Positions 1 through 9,486 of a stretch of DNA of 42,112 bases are shown piece by piece. Position 1 is the stretch's first letter, and each line of letters opens with the position of its first letter. Below the pieces are notes generated by a model, which was not told the origin of the DNA, ran no database searches, and saw nothing but the letters and a program-made list of their open reading frames with translations. The DNA is taken from the NCBI GenBank assembly GCA_021787985.1, contig JAJYLG010000023.1:1-42112 (forward strand), written 5' to 3'. The translations under genes and the position numbers were made by a program. The stretch comes from Chloroflexota bacterium. Lineage in GTDB: Bacteria > Chloroflexota > Dehalococcoidia > DSGV01.

Positions 1-500
1 TTGGCCGCCCAGTCGCGGTGGCCACGCACGGGCACAGGCCGGCCGCGGGCCCGTCGCAGCGCCGCGCAGGCCGCCGCCGCGGCACGGAGCTGCGCCTCGG
101 GCGGCGGCTCGGCCGAGAAGTCGCCGGCCAGGCACAGGCCGATCAGCTCGCGGTTGTGGCGCGCCACGTGCGCGCGGACCGACTCGATCGCGCCGACCAG
201 GTAGACGCGACCGGACGGGAAGACGTAGCAGTGATAGCCGATACCCGGCCAGTCCCAGCGCCCGCCGCGGCCCAGGTCGGGCGGGGGCGTACCGGAGCCG
301 GCGTGACCGTAGTAGGCCGTGTGCAGCCGGTAGACCGTTGCCAGCCGCTCCTGCTCGGCCGCGGCATCCCCGTCCCGAGGGAAGGCCGCCGCGTCGTGGT
401 GGATGGCGATCCCGGTCACCTCGTCCAGCGTCCGAGTTGCGAAGCCCGGTCCACGGTCGGGGATCTGGTCACGCACGTCGATGAAGTCGCTCAGCTCCAT
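1..500 (-). CDS. N-acetylmuramoyl-L-alanine amidase (endolysin-type), 3' part outside window
   Basis: The frame is open from the ATG at 500-498 to the window edge, giving 166 codons without a stop. The protein looks like a zinc-dependent Amidase_2/PGRP-type peptidoglycan amidase, which cleaves the bond between muramic acid and L-alanine. Visible marks are IAIHHDA (residues 31-37, first zinc ligand His34), the fold-core stretch GIGYHCYVFPSGRVYLVG (87-103), CLAGDF (123-128) and GHRDW (160-164, second zinc histidine His161). The third ligand, usually a Cys or Asp some residues later, would lie outside the window. The start overlaps the upstream adaptor gene by 10 bp, so the two are probably translated together. 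Position after capsid and adaptor genes suggests a phage endolysin or a host amidase captured by that cassette. No signal peptide is visible. Confidence 0.82.
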   Translation of the reverse strand, partial: MELSDFIDVRDQIPDRGPGFATRTLDEVTGIAIHHDAAAFPRDGDAAAEQERLATVYRLHTAYYGHAGSGTPPPDLGRGGRWDWPGIGYHCYVFPSGRVYLVGAIESVRAHVARHNRELIGLCLAGDFSAEPPPEAQLRAAAAACAALRRARGRPVPVRGHRDWAA

Positions 501-1114
501 GGGGCCGTCACCTCCGCTTCGGCGAGCGCGGGTCGTTGCAGCCGCCGGACGCCAACCCGCCGTCGGCCGAGCGCGAGCACCAGCCGGCGGAAGGCGGCGA
601 GCCGCCGCTCGGCCTCGGCCGCGAACCGCTGCGGCGTGTCCGAGCCGCCCAGGTTGACGCGGTCGGTCGACGCCAGGGCGAGCTGCTGCGCCGCGTAGCC
701 GGCCGCCCCGAGCAGCACGACCTCTTGCTGCGCCGCGTCGAGCGTGGTGCCGGAGGCGTCGAGCTGGTGGAGCGCGTCCCAGTACACGGCGGCCGGGTCG
801 CCGGTCGGCGGCTCGTCCGTCAGCAGCAGGAGCTCGCCGGCGCGGCGCTGGAAGCGGACGAGCTCGGGTGGCTCCGCCGCGAGCGGGTATTCGACCGCCG
901 CGACGCGCAGCAGGTCGGCCAGCGATGCCAGCGCGAGCACGCGGTCGCCGGACGTCGTCGGCAGCTCGGTGCGTCGGCGCATGGGCAGCGCGAGGCTAAG
1001 CTCGCGCGCCGCCCGCAGCAGGTGCCGGTCGAGGTCCGCGTCCGCCCAGCGCAGCGCGCTCGAGTCGGACAGCTCGACCCGCAGCATCGCCCGCAGATCA
1101 ACGATCGTTGTCAT
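491..1114 (-). CDS. phage head-tail adaptor/connector-like protein
   Basis: This 207-residue soluble, helix-rich protein has the usual look of small phage neck or head-tail connector proteins (gp6-like): an N-terminal helix, then WADADLDRHLLRAARELSLALP, then a long helical tail ending in Arg-rich sequence. The match is by general pattern and by position between a capsid gene and an amidase gene; there is no diagnostic catalytic motif. The ATG at 1114-1112 follows a purine-rich AAAGGAC/GGTGGGAG leader. The stop overlaps the amidase start by 10 bp. A hairpin-bearing repeat lies just upstream (1141-1222). The function is inferred; a conserved hypothetical protein of another kind remains possible. 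Confidence 0.5.
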   Translation of the reverse strand: MTTIVDLRAMLRVELSDSSALRWADADLDRHLLRAARELSLALPMRRRTELPTTSGDRVLALASLADLLRVAAVEYPLAAEPPELVRFQRRAGELLLLTDEPPTGDPAAVYWDALHQLDASGTTLDAAQQEVVLLGAAGYAAQQLALASTDRVNLGGSDTPQRFAAEAERRLAAFRRLVLALGRRRVGVRRLQRPALAEAEVTAPWS

Positions 1115-1140
1115 CTCCCACCGTCCTTTCTGTCGTCACC

Positions 1141-1222
1141 CCGCATTCCCCCTCTCCCTCGTTGTGGGAGGGAGAGGGGGCGCGGGAGTGAGGACCTACC
1201 CCCGGGAGGGGGCCAGGGGTGA
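1141..1222. repeat. interspersed GC-rich repeat with 13-bp perfect hairpin
   Basis: The segment contains a perfect 13-bp inverted repeat (CCCCCTCTCCCTC at 1148-1160 and its complement at 1168-1180, loop GTTGTGG). A second CCCCC/GGGGG dyad follows around 1200-1212, then CAGGGGTGAGGG. Read on the minus strand in one frame it gives LTPGPLPGVGPHSRAPSPS, the kind of spurious peptide produced by a repeat class common in environmental bacterial genomes. It separates the capsid gene from the adaptor gene and could act as an attenuator in their transcript. Only this copy was seen in the window. Confidence 0.65.
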
Positions 1223-1225
1223 GGG

Positions 1226-2116
1226 CTACGGCCGCACGCCGTTGAGGCGGGCGCAGGACAGCTCGGAGAAGAGCGCCAGGCCGACGTACCACTTCACCCG
1301 CCAGCGGACCGCGTCCTTCGTCTCGAGCTCGCCGACGCGCTCGACCTGCAGCCCGCCCGGACCCTGCAGTCCGGCCAGCCGCCCCTCGCCGAGCTGCAGC
1401 GCATAGACGCTGGAGCAGTCGGTGCTGGTGCCGACCGTCTCGGCGTCGCCGACGAAGTCTGACACGGCCAGGGGGATGCCGTTCCAGTACTCGACATAGC
1501 GGCCGAGGTCGTCGCGGTGCGTCTCGAGGAAGGCGGAGCCGGCGCCGCGCACCAGGCCCATCAGCGAGCGGCGGGTGCGCTTCGACAGCAGCAGGAGGTC
1601 AGGCCGGCCGGGGCGGACGAGGTCCACCAGCTCGTCCAGCTTGGCCAGGGTGAGGCTGGCGCCGTTGACCCCCATCGAGGTCGTCCGGGCGCCGAGGAGC
1701 AGCGTGTTGAGGCCGTCGAACTGCTTCGGGTCCAACGACGAGTCGCCGGTGACGAACGCCTGCTCGAAGGCCTGGGCGACATCGCGCGCCTTGAGCTGGA
1801 TGACGGCCGCCTCCAGGTCCTGCACGTTGTTGCGCGTGCTCGCCAGGTAGCGGTCGACGTCGGCGTCGCCGCCGAGGATGGTGAGGCCGGTGCTGACCTG
1901 GGTGAAGGTGGGCGTCCCTTCGGTCCAGGCGTCACCGACCGCGTAGAAGGCGGCGCCACCCTGCGTGCTCTCGCGGTTGTACTTGAGCGAGTTGCCGACC
2001 AGCTCGATGAAGGGGAGCCGGTCGAGGATGGGCGACTCCTTGACGACGGTCTCGACGACGCCCTGCAGGACGACGTCGTTGGAGAGCTTGGCCGCCTCGG
2101 CCAGGGTGAGGGCCAT
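1226..2116 (-). CDS. HK97-fold-like phage major capsid protein
   Basis: The 296-residue product resembles short major capsid proteins: N-terminal helix (MALTLAEAAKLSNDVVLQGV), a glycine-rich loop (ESTQGGAAFYAVGDAW), a spine-helix-like stretch (DLEAAVIQLKARDVAQAFEQAF) followed by a short GDSS segment, a P-domain-like region (KLDELVDLVRPGRPDLLLLSKRTRRSL) and a closing beta-rich part ending in VKWYVGLALFSELSCARLNGV. The ATG at 2116 is preferred over the GTG three bases upstream because GGAGG sits 7 nt before it. No prohead protease, portal or terminase is visible upstream; the next upstream gene is a chromosomal GNAT protein, so this is the 5' end of the phage-like block. An encapsulin is a less likely alternative. 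Confidence 0.7.
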   Translation of the reverse strand: MALTLAEAAKLSNDVVLQGVVETVVKESPILDRLPFIELVGNSLKYNRESTQGGAAFYAVGDAWTEGTPTFTQVSTGLTILGGDADVDRYLASTRNNVQDLEAAVIQLKARDVAQAFEQAFVTGDSSLDPKQFDGLNTLLLGARTTSMGVNGASLTLAKLDELVDLVRPGRPDLLLLSKRTRRSLMGLVRGAGSAFLETHRDDLGRYVEYWNGIPLAVSDFVGDAETVGTSTDCSSVYALQLGEGRLAGLQGPGGLQVERVGELETKDAVRWRVKWYVGLALFSELSCARLNGVRP

Positions 2117-2151
2117 CACGTCACCTCCCGTGCGCGTATGGCCCGAGCATC

Positions 2152-2165
2152 AGAACGTATGTGCT
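2152..2165. promoter_or_regulatory. possible LexA/SOS-like operator upstream of capsid gene
   Basis: AGAACGTATGTGCT matches the dyad AGAAC-N4-GTTCT at 9 of 10 positions, the pattern of Gram-positive-type LexA boxes. On the minus strand it lies about 35 bp upstream of the capsid start, inside the spacer of a weak promoter-like pair (TTGCAG, 17-18 nt, then TGATGCT). A LexA site would suit a phage cassette, but one mismatch and a single copy make this tentative. Confidence 0.3.
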
Positions 2166-2287
2166 ATTCCTGCAAGCGCGGGTGTCAGGGGCAGGCGAAG
2201 CCGAGGATCACGCGGCCGGGGGCAGGTGGCCGCCCTTGGCGGCTGCGTCGCCCGCGGGTGGGGACTGGGAGCAGGCGTGCGCGCCGC

Positions 2288-2741
2288 TCAGAGATACCAG
2301 GTGTAGCCGCGGTGGGTGTGGCGAAAGCCGAGCCGCTCGTAGAAGCGGTGGGCGTCCGCGCGCCTGAGGTGGGAGGTGAGACCGACGCGGAAGCAGCCGG
2401 CCGCGCGCGCCCGCTCGACGGCGTCGCGCATCATCGCGTCGCCGACGCCGCGGCTGCGGTAGCGCTCGTCCACCACCACGTTCTCGACGATGGCCCGCGG
2501 TCGCGCGCCGTGGGCGATGCCCGGGAGGATGCAGATCTCGTACGTGCCGACGATCTGCCCGTCGGCCTCGGCCACCAGCAGGCGGTACCAAGGGCTGGCG
2601 GTGAGCTCGCGCAGCGCACGCTGGTGGTGCTCGCGAGGCTGCTCCGGCAGCTCGTTGGGTTGCTCCCCGCCTTGGCTGAGCTGGTGGTAGAGCTCGAGCA
2701 GGCTTGGCAGGTCGGCCGCGGCGACGTCGCGGATGCGCGGC

Positions 2742-2761
<20 letters not shown>
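2288..2761 (-). CDS. GNAT family N-acetyltransferase
   Basis: The 157-residue product is a single GNAT domain that would transfer acetyl from acetyl-CoA to an amine. Acetyl-CoA binding motif A is visible as [20 protein letters not shown] (RxxGxG/A type). Motif B follows as the closing [18 protein letters not shown], typical of stand-alone GNATs. The ATG at 2761 follows GAGGAGG closely. It overlaps the 3' end of gyrA by 20 bp, so it is the third gene of the minus-strand operon. The substrate cannot be deduced. Family assignment is secure. Confidence 0.88.
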
Positions 2762-5329
<2,568 letters not shown>

Positions 5330-5330
<1 letters not shown>

Positions 5331-6064
5331 TAGCTCACCCCTGTCTCGGTGCGGACGGCTGCCGCCTCGACGAGCCGCCGGAAGAGCGCACGCGACGCGG
5401 CGCGGAAGGCGTCGGCGTCGGGGCCCGGCAGATGCTCCTCGTCGCGCTCGGGGTGCCACTGCACGCCGCAGACCCACCGCCGGCCTGGAACGAAGCCGGC
5501 CTCGACGAGCTCACCATCGCCGCTCCACGCCCAGGGCACGACGGCGGACGCCAGCCGCGCGGGCGTGACCGCCTGGTGGTGGCGGTGGTTCACCCACGGC
5601 CGCTCGCCGGTGATGGCGGCCAGCGGGCTGGCCGCGTCCACGTGCACCGTCGCCCAGGCAGAGCGCCCGTCCACGTCGCGGTGCGCGCCGCCGGGGATGT
5701 CCTGCAGCAACGACCCGCCGAGCGCCACATTGAGCAACTGGAAGCCGCGGCAGATGGCGAAGACCGCCAGGTCACGCGCCAGCGCGTCCTCGACCAGCGC
5801 CCGCTCGAGCGCGTCCCGTTCGAAGGCGTCGACCTCCGTCGCAGGTTCGCGTGCGTCGCCGTAGAACGCGGGGTCGACGTCGGCTCCGCCCGTGAGCACG
5901 AGGCCGGCGGCGTCCGCCAGGCGAGCGAGGGCCTCGGCCGGGGGCGTCTCGCCGGCGAGCACGGCAAGCGGCGCCGCTCCAGCCGCCTCGACGGCGGCCA
6001 AGTAGCGCCGCAGCGAGCGTGGCGCGGCGAGAGAACCGGTGACGAGGATCGTGGGCGCTTCCAA
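5330..6064 (-). CDS. class I glutamine amidotransferase-like (gamma-glutamyl-GABA hydrolase, peptidase C26) family protein
   Basis: The 244-residue product belongs to the PuuD-like C26 hydrolases that cut gamma-glutamyl amide bonds. The catalytic triad is visible: nucleophile Cys105 in [11 protein letters not shown], His204 and Glu206 in VQWHPE. The fold also shows [15 protein letters not shown] (56-69), the region shaping the oxyanion pocket. The start must be the TTG at 6064-6062 because an in-frame TAA lies eight codons upstream; GGAAAGG precedes it closely. It is first in the operon with gyrA and GNAT, whose start overlaps its stop. No puu polyamine genes are nearby, so the exact substrate is unknown. 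Confidence 0.85.
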
Positions 6065-6082
6065 GTGCCTTTCCGCTCGATC

Positions 6083-6111
6083 ATCTTACCATTTAGTGCG
6101 CTCGGAGTCAA
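6083..6111 (-). promoter_or_regulatory. promoter of the amidotransferase-gyrA-GNAT operon
   Basis: On the minus strand the -35 box TTGACT (6111-6106) and -10 box TAAGAT (6088-6083) are separated by exactly 17 nt. The predicted start of transcription falls about 12-15 nt before the TTG start codon, leaving room only for the ribosome binding site. It is one of the best consensus matches in the window. Confidence 0.8.
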
Positions 6112-6193
6112 ACAGCCCGCGCCCGTGATGCCCGCCCTGGCTATGCTGGCCAGAGAGGGGCGCGGCCTGCCATGGGTACGCGCGGGGTGATGG

Positions 6194-7411
6194 GTGCGGG
6201 TGAGTCAGACGCGGGTAAGACGACCGAGGGGGCGATTCGTAGCGTTGGTGTTCGCCGCGCTGGTGCTGGCGGCGTGTGGTAGCGGCCCCGCCGAAACAGG
6301 GCCCGCTGGGTCGCCCTCCCCGTCGCTCGCTACGCCGACGGCCACGGCTGGCGCCGCGGCGACCCCGGCCGCGCCCCGGGTCTACGCCCTGCAGATGGTC
6401 GACGTCTCGGTCGGCTGGGCGCTCACCACGGATGGACGTGTGCTGCGGACCGCCGACGGCGGCCAGCGCTGGTCGGACGTCTCGCCCGACGACCCCGCCT
6501 GGCGCGCGGTGACGTTCGACGAGGTCGCGTGGGACGTGCTCGACGCGGCGAACGCATGGCTCCTGGTGCCGGCGGCGGGCGGCGCGTCTGGTATCCTCTT
6601 GCGCACGCAGGACGGCGGACGCTCGTGGTTGCGCGAACTGGCGCCATCGGCGAGCGGCTTCCTCTCGTTCGCCGATCCGGCGCACGGCTGGCTGCTGCAC
6701 ATGAACCCGGGCGCGGCCGGCGGCGAGGCCGCGGTCCTGTGGGCGACGGCCGACGGCGGCGCGCACTGGGCGGAGGCAGCGATCACCGCCGGGAAGTCCG
6801 GCGGCCTGCCAGCGCAGGGCGACAAGCGCGGCATCACGTTGCGTGACGCCTCGGCCGGTTGGTTGGCCTGCTTCGCGCCGGCGCCCGGGCGCGCGTGCCT
6901 GTACCGCAGCCAGGACGGCGGCCGGACCTGGCGCCCTGAGCTGGTGCGGGCTCCGGCGAGGTACGGCATGGCCGAAGTCGCAACCGCCCCGCCGATCTTC
7001 TTCACCGGCGAGACGGGCGTGCTGCCGCTCGCGTTCAACGGAGGCAAGCCGCCCGCGGGAGCCGTGGCGTTCTACGTCACGCGTGACGGTGGCGCGACCT
7101 GGAGCGCGACCACGCCCGTGTCCTCACTCGGCCCAACGTCGCTCATCGACGCGCAGCACTGGCGGACGATCGGCGCGCCGGCGAACCCCAAGGAGCAGCC
7201 GTCGCTGCTGGTCACCGACGACGCCGGCGCGCACTGGCGCTCGGTGACGGCGAACATCGGCCTGGGGCCCGTCGTGCAGCTCGACTTCGTGTCGCCGGAC
7301 GTGGGCTGGGCGGTCGACCCGGCAGTGGCGTCGGGGCTGATCGTCACGCGCGATGGTGGGCGCACCTGGTCGGCCGTGGACGTGGAGGTCGGCGCGGCGG
7401 GCGCACGCTAG
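6194..7411 (+). CDS. Asp-box (BNR/Ycf48-like) beta-propeller lipoprotein
   Basis: The 405-residue product starts with a basic n-region, a hydrophobic core (FVALVFAALVLAAC) and lipobox Cys28, so it should be lipidated and displayed on the outer face of the membrane. A Pro/Ser/Thr/Ala-rich linker (30-62) follows. The rest is a beta-propeller with at least seven Asp-box-type loops (ADGGQRW, QDGGRSW, ADGGAHW, QDGGRTW, RDGGATW, DDAGAHW, RDGGRTW). Such repeats occur in sialidases and in the photosystem assembly factor Ycf48; here no catalytic residues mark it as a glycosidase. The GTG at 6194 is preferred because it gives the full signal peptide. It is divergent from the gyrA operon and converges on osmC with a 4-bp overlap. 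Confidence 0.8.
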   Translation: MRVSQTRVRRPRGRFVALVFAALVLAACGSGPAETGPAGSPSPSLATPTATAGAAATPAAPRVYALQMVDVSVGWALTTDGRVLRTADGGQRWSDVSPDDPAWRAVTFDEVAWDVLDAANAWLLVPAAGGASGILLRTQDGGRSWLRELAPSASGFLSFADPAHGWLLHMNPGAAGGEAAVLWATADGGAHWAEAAITAGKSGGLPAQGDKRGITLRDASAGWLACFAPAPGRACLYRSQDGGRTWRPELVRAPARYGMAEVATAPPIFFTGETGVLPLAFNGGKPPAGAVAFYVTRDGGATWSATTPVSSLGPTSLIDAQHWRTIGAPANPKEQPSLLVTDDAGAHWRSVTANIGLGPVVQLDFVSPDVGWAVDPAVASGLIVTRDGGRTWSAVDVEVGAAGAR

Positions 7412-7818
7412 GCGGTGCCGGCAGCGACGGTGATGCGCAGCTCCGGTGGGTTGCGCAGCGTGTTCGCCACGGTGCAGCCACGCTCGGCGACCTCGATCAG
7501 GTGGCGCGCCACCTCTGGCGCCACGTCCGGAAGCTCGGCATCGATCGCGATCCGTGCCACACGAGAGGGCCCGTCGGCCGTCTCGCCGCGCACGCGCACG
7601 CGGCAGCGACCGAGCTCGATGCCGCGCGACTGGGCGGCGGCCGCGATGGTGATCGCCAGACAGGCGCCGGTCGCCAGCAACAGGCCCTCCGCCGCGCGCA
7701 TCCCCTCGTCCGCGCCGCCGCGCTGGACCGCGCGGTCGAACGTGACGGTACGGGGGCCGGCCGTGCCGAGGACCTTGTAGCCGCCCAGCCAGTCGAGCGC
7801 GACTTCGAGGGTCGCCAT
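7408..7818 (-). CDS. OsmC/Ohr family protein
   Basis: The 136-residue product has the two cysteines of OsmC-type peroxiredoxins: Cys53 in LLATGACLAITI and Cys115 in AERGCTVANTLRNPPEL. The family reduces organic hydroperoxides with this pair, though some members act on other substrates. The ATG at 7818 follows GGGGAGG with good spacing and matches the family's N-terminus (MATLEVALDWLGGYK). Readings further upstream run through the palindrome at 7857-7905 and are rejected. Its stop overlaps that of the convergent lipoprotein gene through the shared CTAG. Confidence 0.85.
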   Translation of the reverse strand: MATLEVALDWLGGYKVLGTAGPRTVTFDRAVQRGGADEGMRAAEGLLLATGACLAITIAAAAQSRGIELGRCRVRVRGETADGPSRVARIAIDAELPDVAPEVARHLIEVAERGCTVANTLRNPPELRITVAAGTA

Positions 7819-7856
7819 GTGAGCCTCCCCGGTCACGGTGTCGAGCGGTCCGCGCT

Positions 7857-7905
7857 GCCTGCCCCCGCCTGCCTGGCGGGCAGACAGGCGCAGGCGGGGG
7901 GCCGC
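7857..7905. repeat. nested palindromic element, full-length copy
   Basis: A perfect 10-bp outer inverted repeat (CCCCCGCCTG at 7862-7871 and CAGGCGGGGG at 7891-7900) is flanked by GCCTG on the left and GCCGC on the right. Its interior carries a 23-nt module at 7867-7889 (begins GCCTGCCTGG, ends GACAGGC). The outer module recurs at 13540 and 41404, and the inner module at 17793 and 31994. It lies between osmC and the padR promoter and could also end transcripts. Confidence 0.75.
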
Positions 7906-7966
7906 CCCGCACCACCCTAACCGGCGCGACCTACTCGGAGAAGAACCCCGTGATCGCTGCGCCGCG

Positions 7967-7995
7967 TTGACGCGCTTCGGGGGGCGGTCTAGGCT
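7967..7995 (+). promoter_or_regulatory. promoter of padR and its membrane partner
   Basis: The -35 box TTGACG (7967-7972) and -10 box TAGGCT (7990-7995) are spaced by 17 nt. The start of transcription would be near 8002, about 24 nt before the padR ATG, which has GGAGG six nt upstream. PadR proteins often repress their own promoters; no clear operator dyad was resolved here. Confidence 0.75.
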
Positions 7996-8025
7996 CGGGC
8001 TGACGGATGCGCGCGGAGGTGGCCG

Positions 8026-8361
8026 ATGGCGGATCAGGCAGAGCTGCTCAAAGGAAGCACCGATACCCTCCTGCTCGCGTTGCTCCGCGAAGAGGCGAAG
8101 TACGGATATCAGGTCATCCGCGAGCTGCGAGAGCGGAGCGACGGCTACTTCCGGCTGCAGGAGGGCACCATCTATCCGGCGCTCCACCGGCTGGAGCAGG
8201 ACGGGCTGGTGCAGGCGAGCTGGCAGGCGATGCCCTCGGGTCCCATGCGCCGCTACTACCGCATCACCGAGAACGGTATCGCCGTGCTCGAGGCGCGAGT
8301 GCGCGAGTGGCAGCAGTACGCCATTGCCGTGCGCTCGGTGCTGGTGACCGCCAGGCTCTAG
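8026..8361 (+). CDS. PadR family transcriptional regulator
   Basis: The 111-residue product is a PadR-type winged-helix repressor. It shows the typical LKGSTDTLLLALLREEAKYGYQVI opening, the recognition region FRLQEGTIYPALHRLEQDGLVQASW and the wing MRRYYRITENGIAVLE, then a short dimerisation helix. The ATG at 8026 has a strong GGAGG. The next gene begins 12 bp after its stop and encodes a membrane protein with a short N-terminal helical domain, the usual PadR pairing in which the regulator controls its membrane partner. The inducer is unknown. Confidence 0.92.
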   Translation: MADQAELLKGSTDTLLLALLREEAKYGYQVIRELRERSDGYFRLQEGTIYPALHRLEQDGLVQASWQAMPSGPMRRYYRITENGIAVLEARVREWQQYAIAVRSVLVTARL

Positions 8362-8373
8362 GACAAGCGGGCG

Positions 8374-9357
8374 ATGCGCACTCGCGCCGAGCTGCTGGCC
8401 GAGACGGAGCGACGCCTACTCGTCGATCCGCGCAGACAGCGTGAGATCATGCTTGAGCTGCGCTCCTCCTTGGACGACGCCTACGAGGAGTACCTGGCGG
8501 CGGGCTGCTCTCCCGCCGAGGCGGAGACGCTGGCCGTCCAGTCGTTTGGGCGGCCGGCGGCCGTCGCCGGTGCCCTGAACGACGCCTGGGGCCGCGCGTC
8601 GTGGGCCAGCGCGCTCGCCTGCGCGCTGCCGCATCTGCTCGCTGCGGCGGTCTTCCTGACGGTGGGATGGGCGTCGCCGGCGGCCGCGGCCGTCCTGGCC
8701 GGTGCGGCCGGCGTCGCGCTGCTCGGCCATCGGCTCGGCACGCCGCTGTGGACGTACACCTGGGCGGGGTACGCGCTCTTCGCCGTGTTCGGCGCCGGCT
8801 ACCTGGCGCTTCGGCTCGCTGAGCGCCAGGCGAGCAATACGCTCACCGGCGGTGGTGCGCTGTCCTTTGGCTTGGCGGTGCTCGGCCTGGGGTTCGTGCT
8901 GCTGGCGGTGCTGTTCCTGATGCACACGGTGCACCGGCTGGCGGAGCGCGACTGGCTGCCCGGAGCGCTGGTGCTGCTGCCCGCGGGGCCGCTGCTGAGT
9001 TGGCTGGTAGCCACGGACCGCAGCGGCGGGCTGGTGCAGCTCGGCCGGACGGCGCACCAGTACGACGGGGCGATGGCCGCGGCCCTCCTGGCGCTCGGCG
9101 CGGGAGCGGCGGTGGCGCTGCGGCCACGACGCAGACAGCTCAAGCTCGCCGCGTTCAGCGCGCTCGCGCTTGCGACGGAGGCGCTGGTCATCCACGCGTT
9201 CGACCCGTCGGCCCGGCCGCTGGCGCTGGCGCTGCGTACCGTGGCCGTGACGGCGGTCGTCTTCCTGCCGCTGGCGTTCGTGGCGCGCTCCGGACTGGAG
9301 GCCGAGGCGGAGGGGTCGATCGTCGGCTGGTTCTGGCGTGGGCTGCGGCCACACTGA
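8374..9357 (+). CDS. HAAS-domain-like integral membrane protein
   Basis: The 327-residue product has an N-terminal cytosolic helical domain (residues 1-65, ETERRLLVDPRRQREIMLEL, EEYLAAGCSPAEAETLAVQSFG) resembling the HAAS/permease-prefix domains found next to PadR regulators. About eight hydrophobic segments follow, for example LLAAAVFLTVGWASPAAAAVL and LVLLPAGPLLSWLVA. No catalytic motif is visible. Context points to a PadR-controlled membrane stress or signalling module; the function is otherwise unknown. The ATG 12 bp after padR is the first plausible start. Confidence 0.7.
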   Translation: MRTRAELLAETERRLLVDPRRQREIMLELRSSLDDAYEEYLAAGCSPAEAETLAVQSFGRPAAVAGALNDAWGRASWASALACALPHLLAAAVFLTVGWASPAAAAVLAGAAGVALLGHRLGTPLWTYTWAGYALFAVFGAGYLALRLAERQASNTLTGGGALSFGLAVLGLGFVLLAVLFLMHTVHRLAERDWLPGALVLLPAGPLLSWLVATDRSGGLVQLGRTAHQYDGAMAAALLALGAGAAVALRPRRRQLKLAAFSALALATEALVIHAFDPSARPLALALRTVAVTAVVFLPLAFVARSGLEAEAEGSIVGWFWRGLRPH

Positions 9358-9387
9358 CGGCTCGCGTTCGGCTGGGCTCGGGCTGGC

Positions 9388-9416
9388 TTGACGCGCGATT
9401 GAGCCCCGAATACGCT
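9388..9416 (+). promoter_or_regulatory. promoter of the isoprenoid-hopanoid operon
   Basis: TTGACG (9388-9393), a 17-nt spacer and TACGCT (9411-9416) form a clear housekeeping-type promoter. Transcription would begin near 9423 and leave a leader of about 64 nt before the first gene. Genes to 17785 are closely spaced or overlapping, so this may drive all seven. Confidence 0.78.
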
Positions 9417-9486
9417 ACCTAGCGATCCGATGTAGCCTCGTCCGCTCGGGGCCGCATCTGGTCGCCCCCGGCGGAAGGAGCCGCGC

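Noticed and set aside
1098-1292. A 64-residue minus-strand reading containing LTPGPLPGVG
   Set aside because: It is the translation of the interspersed repeat at 1141-1222.
1226-2116. Encapsulin nanocompartment shell as an alternative for the capsid-like protein
   Set aside because: The neighbours are an adaptor-like protein and an amidase, not a cargo enzyme; phage origin fits better, though a profile search would settle it.
5331-5477. A 49-residue extension of GyrA upstream of MADEPT
   Set aside because: It overlaps the end of the amidotransferase gene, is Arg-rich and unlike GyrA; the ATG at 5330 fits the family.
7819-8187. An extended OsmC start giving a 259-residue protein
   Set aside because: The extra part crosses the palindrome and the padR promoter and lacks family similarity; GGGGAGG marks the ATG at 7818.
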